This document shows positions 55,073 through 63,823 of a stretch of 64,000 bases of DNA, in pieces. The stretch is from Dyadobacter sp. LHD-138 (GTDB taxonomy: Bacteria > Bacteroidota > Bacteroidia > Cytophagales > Spirosomataceae): positions 229,753 to 293,752 of the forward strand of contig NZ_JAVFVU010000005.1 of assembly GCF_030929615.1 (NCBI RefSeq), read 5' to 3'. Position 1 is the first letter of the stretch; each line of letters begins with the position of its first letter. Under the pieces are notes generated by a model. It was not told where the DNA came from. It ran no database searches and was given only the letters and a program-made list of their open reading frames with translations. The translations under genes and the position numbers were made by a program.

Positions 55073-55594
55073 ATGATCTCATCTCACAAATTCAATTTTG
55101 GTAAAATCCTCTCCTTCGTATTATTGCTTTCTGCTATCCTGGGCGCTTCCGCACATGCGCAAACCACATCAAAAGGAAGTCTGAAAGATATAAATTTCCT
55201 GGACGGACGCTGGAAAGGTAATTATAACGGAGGAACCATTGAAGCTTCATGGACTGCCCCCGAAGGCGACAATATTGTTGGATTTATCCGTATGGTTAAA
55301 GATGGCAAAGCAACGCTTTATGAACTTTTTGCTTTTGAACAAACCGAAAAAGGACCTGTTGCCCATGTAAAACATTTCAAGCCGGGTATGATTTCGCTTG
55401 AAGAGAAGGATGTGTCTGACACTTACAATTTTATTGAGGCTAAGAAAAACGAAGCTTTATTCGAAAAAGATGATGTTTCGGTACGTATTATTTATGAAAG
55501 ACGTAGCCAGAATCAGCTCGTGATCAGAAGAGGAAAAATGGAAAACAATAAGTGGGAATTCATCGACTTATTCGTTTTCAACCGTATTCCTTAA
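55073..55594 (+). CDS. Secreted DUF6265-like protein
   Basis: A 173-residue protein with a signal peptide ending ASAHAQ (residue 30). The mature domain (FLDGRWKGNYNGGTIEASWTA, IVGFIRMVKDGKATLYELF, VKHFKPG) matches the DUF6265 pattern, a beta-rich lipocalin-like fold of unknown role. Single gene that overlaps the convergent transporter gene by 4 bp. Confidence 0.72.
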   Translation: MISSHKFNFGKILSFVLLLSAILGASAHAQTTSKGSLKDINFLDGRWKGNYNGGTIEASWTAPEGDNIVGFIRMVKDGKATLYELFAFEQTEKGPVAHVKHFKPGMISLEEKDVSDTYNFIEAKKNEALFEKDDVSVRIIYERRSQNQLVIRRGKMENNKWEFIDLFVFNRIP

Positions 55595-56037
55595 TTTTTA
55601 AGGATCAGGTAAACACCTGCGATCAACAGCAATGCGCCGCATATCCTGGGAAAACTGATCGGATGTACTGCAAAACCCTGAAAGCCGTAGTGGTCTATGA
55701 CCATTGCGGCTAACATTTGTCCGGCTATAACCAAACAAATCAAGTTGGCCGGTCCGATGTCCCTCACAATAAAAATTACCGTGACCACGTAAAAAGCACC
55801 TAAAAATCCTCCCGCATATTTCCACAAACTCACTTCACGGAAAGTTTCAAGCGAGGGCAACGGATTCTGGTTAAAAAACGGGAAAGCAATCAACAATACC
55901 ATAAGTCCAAAGCTGAACGAGGTGATCGCCGCCATAAGTGGATTTCCCAGCGCAACACGAAGCTGTGCGTTTACACCCGACTGGATCGTATTAGCCATCC
56001 CGATCATAAAAGCCAGGAGCAGGAATAACCAATTCAT
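55591..56037 (-). CDS. DMT/DUF606 (YdcZ) family membrane protein
   Basis: A 148-residue inner-membrane protein with five hydrophobic segments, matching the half-size DUF606/YdcZ members of the drug/metabolite transporter superfamily (opening LLLAFMIGMANTIQSGVNAQLR, later ANLICLVIAGQMLAAMVIDHYG). Substrate unknown; it probably works as a dimer. It lies 42 bp after nuoK on the same strand. Confidence 0.85.
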   Translation of the reverse strand: MNWLFLLLAFMIGMANTIQSGVNAQLRVALGNPLMAAITSFSFGLMVLLIAFPFFNQNPLPSLETFREVSLWKYAGGFLGAFYVVTVIFIVRDIGPANLICLVIAGQMLAAMVIDHYGFQGFAVHPISFPRICGALLLIAGVYLILKN

Positions 56038-56079
56038 ATTGTTAGAAATAGTAGATTTTGAATCAGATTCGCAGTCGGA

Positions 56080-56391
56080 TTATTTTTTCAATTCATTCAC
56101 TTTATCAGGATCCACAGTACGGAAATGTCCGTAAACTCTGAGAATAATAGCCAGCGCAACAGTCACTTCCGCAGCGGCCACCACAATAACAAAAAGTGCA
56201 AAAAGCTGCCCTCCTATCCGTTCCGGATCATGACGGCTAAAAGCAACCAGGTTAATATTAACGGCATTCAGCATCAGCTCAATCCCAAGTAAAATACCAA
56301 TCAGGTGTTTTTTCGTAATGGCAATGGCTAGCCCTATGCAGAACAAAGCCGCCGCAACAATTAAATAATGTTCTACCGGAATGGTTGTCAT
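56080..56391 (-). CDS. nuoK: NADH-quinone oxidoreductase subunit K
   Basis: Membrane-arm subunit (ND4L-like), 103 residues with three helices. GIELMLNAVNINLVAF carries the conserved helix-two Glu, and AAAEVTVALAIIL the second Glu of the proton path. It is the only nuoK in the window and is absent from the main nuo operon, so the complex probably depends on this locus. Its start overlaps the nuoJ stop by 4 bp. Confidence 0.95.
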   Translation of the reverse strand: MTTIPVEHYLIVAAALFCIGLAIAITKKHLIGILLGIELMLNAVNINLVAFSRHDPERIGGQLFALFVIVVAAAEVTVALAIILRVYGHFRTVDPDKVNELKK

Positions 56392-56909
56392 GAGGCAGGA
56401 TTTCGGTTTAAGGCAAGATAGGCGGCTCCAACTAACGCAACCAGTAAAAGTATAGCGGCAATTTCAAAAGGTAAAAGATGGCTGGTCATCAATTCAACGC
56501 CGATTGTTTTAAGCGTCGAGCGAGAAACATTGCTTTCGCCCGTCATCTTGAAATTTGAAGTGACGATCACATAAGACAAAAAACCAAACAAACTGGCACC
56601 AATCAGAAAGCCCCAGAACTGACGGGCCATGGATACGACTACACGGTTGGGCGTTGTAGAAATTGCTTCTTTATCTGCTTTTTGGGTCAGCATGATACCA
56701 AATATCAGTAACACGAGGATCCCTCCAACGTAAACCATAATCTGCGTAACAGCAAGAAAATCTGCTCCGGCTAAAACATACAACGCTGCAACGCCAAGAA
56801 ATGCCAGGAATAAAGCAAATGCGGCGTAAATAAGATTTCTGGAAAACAGTATAAAAAGCGCAGCAATAATCGCCAGTCCTGAAAAACCATAAAATGCAGC
56901 TATTTCCAT
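56388..56909 (-). CDS. nuoJ: NADH-quinone oxidoreductase subunit J (second copy)
   Basis: ND6-like membrane subunit of 173 residues with five helices and the conserved VYVGGILVLLIFGIML helix. It differs strongly from the copy at 19420, including the C-terminus (GAAYLALNRNPAS), so this is an old paralogue or an acquired gene. Flanked by the repeat-tailed nuoI (18-bp gap) and nuoK (overlap). Confidence 0.92.
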   Translation of the reverse strand: MEIAAFYGFSGLAIIAALFILFSRNLIYAAFALFLAFLGVAALYVLAGADFLAVTQIMVYVGGILVLLIFGIMLTQKADKEAISTTPNRVVVSMARQFWGFLIGASLFGFLSYVIVTSNFKMTGESNVSRSTLKTIGVELMTSHLLPFEIAAILLLVALVGAAYLALNRNPAS

Positions 56910-56927
56910 ATTGATCTTACTAATTAT

Positions 56928-58439
56928 TTATTCCTGATCGGGTGTCTTAGGTTTTGGTTTCATCGTCGGACGAAATGCTGGTTTCGCTTTTACCTCCTCA
57001 TTTTCAACTTTGTCAACCGAGGCTTCCGGTGTATCTGAAACCGGAGTTTTAGGCTTCATCGTGGGGCGGAATGCAGGTTTGGCAACAACGGGCTCTGCCG
57101 GAGTTGCAGAAATATCTTCATTCTGAGGAGCCGCTTCAACTTTCGGTTTCATCGTGGGACGAAACACGGGTTTTGCCTTTACCTCCTCATTTTCAACTTT
57201 GTCAACCGAGGCTTCAGGCCTATCTGAAACCGGGGTTTTAGGCTTCATCGTTGGGCGGAATGCTGGTTTGGCAACAACGGGCTCTGCCGGAATTTCAGAC
57301 GCATTTTCACGCTGAGGAGCCGCTTCAACTTTCGGTTTCATCGTGGGACGAAACACGGGTTTGGCCTTTACTTCCTCATTTTCAACTTTGTCAACCGAGG
57401 TTTCCGGCGTATCTGAGACCGGGGTTTTGGGCTTCATCGTTGGGCGGAATGCAGGTTTGGCAACAACGGGCTCTGCCGGAGTTGCAGAAATATCTTCATT
57501 CTGAGGAGCCGCTTCAACTTTCGGTTTCATCGTAGGACGGAACGCTGGCTTGGCTTTCGGTACTTCATCCGGCTGGACTTCGTTACCTTCCTTTGCCTCT
57601 GGCGGTACTGCCTTTGGTTTCATTGAAGGTTTGAAAGGCAAACGCGGAGCCACCGTTTTCTCTGCCGGTTCCTCAGGCACTTCATCAGCCGCAATAGACT
57701 TGACCTCAGTCGGAGCCGGTTTACGAGGCTGAAAAACCGGTTTTGGTTTGACAACTTCCGTTGGTTCTTCCTCCGCTGAAACCGCTTCCTGTTTCGGTTT
57801 AATTGTCGGCTTGAAAGTCGGACGTGCCACAGGTGCTTTCGCCGTCACTTCAGGCGCAGCAGCCGGTTTTTGCGCCGCCTTAAGGGCTTCTTTTTCTTTT
57901 TGGAATTGTTCCAGTAAATCTCTTTTTTCCTGTGCCTCCTCCGCCGTGAGATTTCCGAAATTATAAACCATATCCCGTATATCGACCTCACTGTAATCGA
58001 AAGTCTTCGTCATTGTGAGGCATTCTGTCGGGCATACGGTGGTACAAAGGCCGCAATAGCAGCACTTTGCCATGTCAATATCAAATTTGGCGGCGTACAA
58101 GCGGATTGGCGAACCGTCCGATGCTCTGCCCACCTCTTCAATCGCCCGGATGGGCTCAATTTCTATACAATCAACGGGACAAACTTTTACGCATTTATCA
58201 CAGACAATGCAGTCGTCCATCTCGTTATGCAAACGATAGCGGCCATTATCCGGAATCGGAATGGTTTCCTGAGGATATTGAATGGTAACAATACCATTCT
58301 GTAAATCAAAAAAATCACCTTTTCGGATATCCGTTGCCATACGCCGTTTTCTTGCATCAAATAAATGGCGCAAGGTCAGCTTCATACCCGTCAACGTGGT
58401 ATTGATACCCTCTGATATATTTTTAAAGTAAGTCGACAA
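56928..58439 (-). CDS. nuoI: NuoI-like ferredoxin with long Pro/Lys repeat tail (second copy)
   Basis: A 503-residue protein. Residues 1 to about 150 are a NuoI-type domain: an amphipathic N-terminal helix (GMKLTLRHLFDARKRR), then two intact 4Fe-4S motifs, Cys 77/80/83/87 and Cys 126/129/132/136. A helical Glu/Lys-rich stretch (165-190) follows. From about 205 to the end come low-complexity repeats whose core, AKPxFRPTMKPK, recurs seven times, with earlier degenerate forms; spacers are acidic. The last part repeats in units of 63 residues. Typical NuoI has 150-200 residues. The tail is probably disordered and cytoplasmic; function unknown. Confidence 0.88.
   Translation of the reverse strand: MSTYFKNISEGINTTLTGMKLTLRHLFDARKRRMATDIRKGDFFDLQNGIVTIQYPQETIPIPDNGRYRLHNEMDDCIVCDKCVKVCPVDCIEIEPIRAIEEVGRASDGSPIRLYAAKFDIDMAKCCYCGLCTTVCPTECLTMTKTFDYSEVDIRDMVYNFGNLTAEEAQEKRDLLEQFQKEKEALKAAQKPAAAPEVTAKAPVARPTFKPTIKPKQEAVSAEEEPTEVVKPKPVFQPRKPAPTEVKSIAADEVPEEPAEKTVAPRLPFKPSMKPKAVPPEAKEGNEVQPDEVPKAKPAFRPTMKPKVEAAPQNEDISATPAEPVVAKPAFRPTMKPKTPVSDTPETSVDKVENEEVKAKPVFRPTMKPKVEAAPQRENASEIPAEPVVAKPAFRPTMKPKTPVSDRPEASVDKVENEEVKAKPVFRPTMKPKVEAAPQNEDISATPAEPVVAKPAFRPTMKPKTPVSDTPEASVDKVENEEVKAKPAFRPTMKPKPKTPDQE
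56952..57461 (-). repeat. 189-bp tandem repeats in the nuoI tail
   Basis: Two full 63-codon units (57461-57273 and 57272-57084 on the minus strand) and a partial third share long identical DNA stretches, so the copies are recent or kept alike by recombination. Each unit holds two FRPTMKPK cores separated by two different acidic spacers. A half unit and degenerate cores precede it, to about 57827. Copy number could vary between strains. Confidence 0.85.
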
Positions 58440-58502
58440 CGTTAGCAGGTCTCGATTTTCAATTCATAACTAATCCGGAGCGTTCCGAAAATAAGCCTAT
58501 TG

Positions 58503-58510
58503 CAAAGATA
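58503..58510 (-). promoter_or_regulatory. Putative -7 element for the second nuo cluster
   Basis: On the minus strand TATCTTTG matches TAnnTTTG and lies 63 bp before the repeat-tailed nuoI, next to a small palindrome (AGAGTAAACTCT, 58510-58521). No -33 match at the proper distance. Confidence 0.4.
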
Positions 58511-58529
58511 GAGTAAACTCTGAAAAAAC

Positions 58530-59153
58530 TTACTTTTCCACAAAAACACCTTCCAATAACACCCATAATTCTTTCTGGATTGACTGCGTTTTATCCGCCG
58601 TATACCAACGCTGAATGTCTTCGGCAAACGCTTTGAATGGGGTTTTCTCCGGATTGGCTATATATTCTTCCAGTTTATGCTGAGCACCTTCCGGACGTGG
58701 TCCCCAGGTAAAAATCTCGTCAAACTCCTCATCCACGGCAATAAGTTTAGGGATAGAACGTCCTCCGTTGGTCAGATACCGATCCATAAGATCCAGATTT
58801 TCGTCCCGCAGCAATAATTGAAAGCTAATCAGTGGATTTAATTTAGCCACTGCTGCCAGTACGGGAATACATTGTGCGGCATCGCCACACCAGGCTTCCG
58901 TAAGTACATACCAGGTCTGCGGTATTTGAATCTGCTTCACTGTCATTTTCAAACTTTCGCTCAAAACCGTCGTCTTGTTAAGCCGCTGCATCCGGTGCAG
59001 GTTCAGCTTTGTATAGTCATTGAGCTCTTCTGACTGTTTTGGGCCGGTTGTCCTTTGTTCCATGACAACCAATTCCATCAATAACATATAATCGGGATAA
59101 GAATAAATATTCCGCTCCGTCCCATTCTGAAATAAATCCGCTACGTTCTTCAT
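58530..59153 (-). CDS. Thioredoxin-family protein
   Basis: A 207-residue cytoplasmic protein, no signal peptide. A helical N-terminal half is followed by a thioredoxin-like fold whose active site reads EAWCGDAAQC: a single Cys where CxxC would have two, plus a further Cys four residues on. GGRSIPKLI holds the cis-Pro. This suits the thioredoxin-like 'WCGDA' group of Bacteroidota and Firmicutes. Start ATG 59153; six further codons are open upstream. It lies 90 bp upstream of the second nuoI. Confidence 0.8.
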   Translation of the reverse strand: MKNVADLFQNGTERNIYSYPDYMLLMELVVMEQRTTGPKQSEELNDYTKLNLHRMQRLNKTTVLSESLKMTVKQIQIPQTWYVLTEAWCGDAAQCIPVLAAVAKLNPLISFQLLLRDENLDLMDRYLTNGGRSIPKLIAVDEEFDEIFTWGPRPEGAQHKLEEYIANPEKTPFKAFAEDIQRWYTADKTQSIQKELWVLLEGVFVEK

Positions 59154-59200
59154 GAAAATACATTGGTACAAAGAAAAAACCCGTACATGATCATTTCAGT

Positions 59201-59653
59201 TCAGACAATCCGGTTCAAATATTTACTATAATCGATTTGTTCTGCTATATAATCTTCATTCATCAACGGGGAGGTGAATAAATAATCGGCAGTAGCGCGG
59301 TTTGATGCCACGGGTATATTCCACACCACGCATAAACGCAGCAAGGCTTTTACATCCGGATCATGCGGCTGCGCCGACATCGGATCCCAGAAGAAAATCA
59401 GCAAATCAATCTTTTCCTCGGCAATCATGGATCCTACCTGCTGGTCACCACCCAGCGGGCCGCTCAAAAGACGGATCACAGGCTGCTCCAATAATTCTTC
59501 CAGTAACCTCCCCGTTGTGCCCGTGCCATATAGTTCATTTTTTGCCAATTGCGCACGATTGGCACGCGCCCAGTCCATCAATTCCGTTTTACGGTTGTCG
59601 TGTGCCACCATGGCGATACGTTTGCGGGCAGCGATTTTTCTAAAATTTGTCAT
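59201..59653 (-). CDS. mgsA: Methylglyoxal synthase
   Basis: Converts dihydroxyacetone phosphate to methylglyoxal plus phosphate, a bypass of lower glycolysis under phosphate limitation. 150 residues from ATG 59653. Visible: VAHDNRK, YGTGTTGRL (phosphate site), SGPLGGDQQVG and FFWDPMSAQPHDPDVKAL with the catalytic Asp/His region. An in-frame start at 59713 would overlap the upstream glycosyltransferase and is unlikely. Confidence 0.95.
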   Translation of the reverse strand: MTNFRKIAARKRIAMVAHDNRKTELMDWARANRAQLAKNELYGTGTTGRLLEELLEQPVIRLLSGPLGGDQQVGSMIAEEKIDLLIFFWDPMSAQPHDPDVKALLRLCVVWNIPVASNRATADYLFTSPLMNEDYIAEQIDYSKYLNRIV

Positions 59654-59699
59654 TACAATCCGGACTTGAGAGCAAACATCAGTCCAAAACCAATGCGGT

Positions 59700-60926
59700 T
59701 CAAAGATGCTCAATATAATTCAAATACTCTTTTGCCAGTACCTGCCTGTCAAAATGTTTTTTGGCAAAACGATAACCATTCTCTCCCTGCGCTTTCACCA
59801 ACTCAGGATTTTTTAAATAAACCCTGATCTTTTCCGCAAAATCAACCGGATCCTCCGGTTCCACAAAAATACCGGCAGCAGCCTCTTCTACAAGCTGCCT
59901 GGAAACCCCGTCAATCACCATCAAAACAGGCTTTTTACAGGAAAAGTAATCGAAGGTTTTATTTGAATAAATGGTCTTGAAGACATCTGTTTTCTTCAAA
60001 ACGGAAGCGCCCATATCGGACGCGATTATATATTTCAAGACTTCCTTTTTGGGCAATGCGTCTATAAAATGTACATTTTCAATTTTTCGGTTTGCAGTTT
60101 GAGCTATCAAACATTCCTTCTGTTCTCCATCGCCAATAAGCAGGAAAAGCACATGGGTATCGCGCAACAATTCCGCAGCTTCCAAAACCTGAGCCAGATG
60201 ATTTGCCACACCATGGGCACCTGCATAAGTGATTACGACCCTGCCCTCCAATTTTTTAGCTTTCCTGAAAATGACGGGATCAAATTCGCCAAGCAGCTTA
60301 TCGGAAAGGGCAAAATCTGCGGCATTTGGAATTAAAATGATCTTATCAGCCGGGATATTCTTCTTAGCTATTAAAATTTCACGAAATGCCGGTGTCAAAA
60401 CTACAATTGCCTTCGCTCTGCGATAAACCAGGGATTCCAGCCAAAAAGCAAAACGGATCAGCAATTTGTTTTTCAGCACACCCATATCCATGGCAGATTC
60501 CGGCCATAAGTCGCGGATCTCAAACAAAAAAGAAATCCCCTTCCACCAGTTCAGGAAAACAGCGATGAATCCTACGAATAAGGGCGGCGAGGTCACGATC
60601 ATGATGTCATACTCGTCCTTTGCATAAAAAATGCCCGCCCAGATACCAGAAAAAGTAAAGGCAAAAAAACCAGACAAACGGCTAAAAAATCCTTTTCCTG
60701 GTTTCCCGGCATAACAACGGATCACTTTCACCCGGTCCCGGTTTGTGTACCTGTGAAAGAACTTATCCTCATAATCCGGAGATCTGTTTCCCATGTAATG
60801 TCGCATGCCGGCAATAACCGTAATCTCATGCCCGCTTTCCGACCAGATCCGGCTCATTTCATTCCAGCGGGTGCCACCACCTTCGCCATCTTCAAGAAAA
60901 AACTGATGTATCAACAATATGCGCAT
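59700..60926 (-). CDS. GT4 family glycosyltransferase (WbuB-like)
   Basis: A 408-residue GT-B glycosyltransferase. The N-terminal domain opens MRILLIHQFFLEDGEGGGTRWNE; the C-terminal nucleotide-sugar domain has VITYAGAHGVANHLAQVLEA and the family EX7E-like region near YSNKTFDYFSCKKPVL. It resembles WbuB-type enzymes of polysaccharide synthesis, so a surface polymer is likely. Its start lies 35 bp inside the heparinase-like gene, so translation is coupled. Confidence 0.88.
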   Translation of the reverse strand: MRILLIHQFFLEDGEGGGTRWNEMSRIWSESGHEITVIAGMRHYMGNRSPDYEDKFFHRYTNRDRVKVIRCYAGKPGKGFFSRLSGFFAFTFSGIWAGIFYAKDEYDIMIVTSPPLFVGFIAVFLNWWKGISFLFEIRDLWPESAMDMGVLKNKLLIRFAFWLESLVYRRAKAIVVLTPAFREILIAKKNIPADKIILIPNAADFALSDKLLGEFDPVIFRKAKKLEGRVVITYAGAHGVANHLAQVLEAAELLRDTHVLFLLIGDGEQKECLIAQTANRKIENVHFIDALPKKEVLKYIIASDMGASVLKKTDVFKTIYSNKTFDYFSCKKPVLMVIDGVSRQLVEEAAAGIFVEPEDPVDFAEKIRVYLKNPELVKAQGENGYRFAKKHFDRQVLAKEYLNYIEHL

Positions 60927-62868
60927 CCTTCATTTTTCTTTGAGGTTCAAAACCGATTTCAGTCCTGATGTATCTTTCGCCTGTACTAAAAACGATACGA
61001 TGCGTCTGTTTTTTACAACCATAAGAAGGCGCATACCAACCCTCCGTTTTGACCGATGGAATCTCTTTGCCTGATTTCAGAAAAGCCCTGATATAGAATT
61101 TTTCAAAAAAATTCCCTGTCGGGTGCCAGAGCTGTTGCATTGCAATATTGGCGGGGGCGTTTTCAATCCAGTCTTCAATAATCCAGTGAAACACGTTCTC
61201 TGTTTTCGTCACCCGGCGCCGATGAATAATATTTCCACCAAGTTGTTTGAATCCTTCAAACCAGCCTTCGAAAACCGATTTATCATCGCCTGTTTTCCAA
61301 TATCCATAGCTTTTTGTGATCCAGTCATGCCAAATGAACCACAGTCCTCTCCTCATTTGATCATAGCCGTCAAGCATAATGGTGTTATGGGAGGCGGTTC
61401 CTGAGAAATAATCTGTCCATTTTTTTTCGGTATTGTATTTGAAAGATCCCGCATCCCTCAAAATGTTTTCACCATTTATCCAGATATCAAGGTGTAAGTT
61501 ATCAGACTGAAAAGGACGGTTTTGGTAACTGCCGCAGCGAAGAAATGCCCTGCTGCTTTTGTCCTGTAAAACATAATAACCTCCATGAGGAAAAATATAG
61601 GTTTTCACCTCATTTCCATGTCGTAATTGCCTACTTTCCTTTTGCCCTGGTATCCCGAGCCACCAGCTTTCTTCTTCCCATGGGCCCGCACCATAATTGA
61701 GCGCTTCGCCCAAAACATTGGCCAGGGCCGATAACTGCGGTCTGTAATCTCTGAAATGGCAGTCGGATAACGGGAAAAATAAGGCGCCATCATTGTTCCC
61801 ATAATTTGGCAGCTTCCCGGATCTGTGATCCTGACAAGCATGTAAAAACCACAATGATTTTTTGGCTTTGTCATAGACAACCGCATCCCAGGATTCATTA
61901 TTCAGATGCGCCAGCTGAATCGCCCAGCTCAGCAGCTGAATCACAACCCGGTGATAATTCATCGAAAACTGTAAAAACGTGCCGTCTTCATAAACTTGAT
62001 AGGTAATTTCCTCTTCAAACCATTTTTTCCCGCTTCGCTTCCAGTCCGCACTTTCTTCGAAAAAAGGATATAACAACCCTACCAGGTATAAGCCCAGCGT
62101 TTCCGTTAAAGCATGATTATTCCGTACGGCTATCCGGGAAAAATGAATATTACCGGCAACATGACGCATCTGGTCGTAAATACTACCAGTAATGTGATCA
62201 AATAATGGTTGCGTTAAGGCAGGTGATTTTTTGTAATACTGTAACGCGAAAGTCCAGTTCAAAACCCGGAGCGTAATTTCCTGGCTGCATCGCCAGTTGG
62301 GTCCGCAATTCACAGGATTATCCTGAATCCAGCTTTTTATTGCCGCAAAAACGGCCTCAGATTGGTCTTTGCCAAAGTGGTAATCATACCGGATCAGATC
62401 GTAAAGAAATGTAAACCGGGATTTCTCCCAGACAAATTTGATATCACCAGCCTCAGCCGAAAAATCAGCAATCTCCGTCCAGTGTTTTGACTTGTCGTAC
62501 TGAAAACCAGTTTCCGGATTTGTCACCCAACGATCTACTTTGTACCAGATTGAGCAAAAAAACAGTATCTGATTATTTTGAAATGCCTTAACACGCTTCG
62601 CCAGCGACCGGTAATCCAATTGATTTAAAGGCTGAGAAGAAATTGCAGGCCCGTCCCCGAAGAAAAAATGCACAGGCAGATTTCGCCAGTCTGTCAAAGT
62701 AATTAACGTGCCATGATCGGATGAAACAGGAAAACGATACTTCAAGATCCCTGTTCTTCTTTGAAACGCATACCAAAGACGAAAGCTCGTGTAGCGCAGC
62801 CCCATGTTCCAGGCAAACTGAACGGCATCGGACAGCGCTGTCCAATGATTTTTAATAATTTTCTTCAT
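60892..62868 (-). CDS. Heparinase II/III-like (alginate lyase fold) protein
   Basis: A 658-residue protein. The middle (about 200-370) is an alpha-toroid (NNHALTETLGLYLVGLLYPF, FSMNYHRVVIQLLSW) and the C-terminal part (about 430-640) a beta domain (FLRCGSYQNRPFQSDNLHLDIWINGENILRDAGS) as in heparinase II/III family lyases. No clear signal peptide, so action may be cytoplasmic, as for Wzy-neighbour members in polysaccharide loci. Overlap with a GT4 gene points to exopolysaccharide synthesis rather than scavenging; inferred. Confidence 0.83.
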   Translation of the reverse strand: MKKIIKNHWTALSDAVQFAWNMGLRYTSFRLWYAFQRRTGILKYRFPVSSDHGTLITLTDWRNLPVHFFFGDGPAISSQPLNQLDYRSLAKRVKAFQNNQILFFCSIWYKVDRWVTNPETGFQYDKSKHWTEIADFSAEAGDIKFVWEKSRFTFLYDLIRYDYHFGKDQSEAVFAAIKSWIQDNPVNCGPNWRCSQEITLRVLNWTFALQYYKKSPALTQPLFDHITGSIYDQMRHVAGNIHFSRIAVRNNHALTETLGLYLVGLLYPFFEESADWKRSGKKWFEEEITYQVYEDGTFLQFSMNYHRVVIQLLSWAIQLAHLNNESWDAVVYDKAKKSLWFLHACQDHRSGKLPNYGNNDGALFFPLSDCHFRDYRPQLSALANVLGEALNYGAGPWEEESWWLGIPGQKESRQLRHGNEVKTYIFPHGGYYVLQDKSSRAFLRCGSYQNRPFQSDNLHLDIWINGENILRDAGSFKYNTEKKWTDYFSGTASHNTIMLDGYDQMRRGLWFIWHDWITKSYGYWKTGDDKSVFEGWFEGFKQLGGNIIHRRRVTKTENVFHWIIEDWIENAPANIAMQQLWHPTGNFFEKFYIRAFLKSGKEIPSVKTEGWYAPSYGCKKQTHRIVFSTGERYIRTEIGFEPQRKMKDAHIVDTSVFS

Positions 62869-63055
62869 AAAAGTGTGTGTAATTGTTCATGCAAGATAAG
62901 AAATTGAGGGAGTCCTGGTTTATAAACCGTTTACAGTTTTACAAAAGGTTATCTTTGGGTCATATTTCGGCATTTTGAAAAATAGATGCGCTAGCAGCAT
63001 TGCACTTCATCATGCCTTAATATCCCATTAGTACCTTTGGTTTTAACTTTTAAAC

Positions 63056-63823
63056 ATGACTCCTACGACTTTATCAAAATACACAGTACCGGTTTTAAAA
63101 AAAGACCAGCCCGACGATACTTATAAATTCCAGCCGCTGCCCGCACCAACGGGTGAATATCCTTATCATCTTGCATTACAGAAAATCATCCCGGAAGTCG
63201 GCACAGAAAGGACCGTTTTCCACATGCTGGGCGATACCGGCAGTATAGGAAATCCTGCTTTTCAGCATCTGGTAGCCAGGGAAATGGCAAAACAATATGA
63301 AGTTGGAGAAAAAGACCAGCCTCAGTTCCTATTTCACCTCGGCGATGTAGTTTATACTTTTGGTGAAGCCAATCGTTATTACACGCAGTTTTTTGAACCT
63401 TATCAAAAATATCCCGGCCCGATATTCGCCATTGCCGGAAATCATGACAGCGATGTAAATCCAAATGCAATTCCTTACAAAAGCCTTGATGCTTTCAAGG
63501 CGGTTTTCTGCGACACCGAACGCAGAGCGGTCAGTTTTGGCGGCGAAGCGGAGCGAACCAGTATGATCCAGCCCAATATTTACTGGACGCTCAAAGCACC
63601 TCTGGCGAATATCATCGGGTTACACAGCAATGTTCCCAAGTTCGGCGTCATTACACCAAACCAAAGAAACTGGTTTAAGGAAGAGTTAAAAACAGCGGCC
63701 TCAGAACGCCCTGAAAAGGCTTTGATACTTGCCCTGCACCACGCTCCTTACTCAGCGGATATCAACCATGGTGCAAGCGTACCGATGATTGAATTTCTCG
63801 AAGGTGTTTTTGGATCAAGCTGA
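63056..63823 (+). pseudogene. Metallophosphoesterase, truncated at its 3' end
   Basis: A 255-residue open frame with the calcineurin-like motifs LGDTGSIG, HLGDVVY, AGNHDSD and LHHAPYS, but it stops before the final GHxH metal-binding motif that family members carry next. The stop comes at GVFGSS, right before sequence that reads as an insertion element. The protein therefore lacks an essential metal ligand. No signal peptide at the N-terminus. The continuation of the gene should lie beyond the insertion, outside the window. Confidence 0.7.

Noticed and set aside
56952..57827. Regular repeats considered as a CRISPR array
   Set aside because: The repeats are in frame, encode FRPTMKPK cores, and the spacers are themselves repeated, unlike CRISPR spacers.
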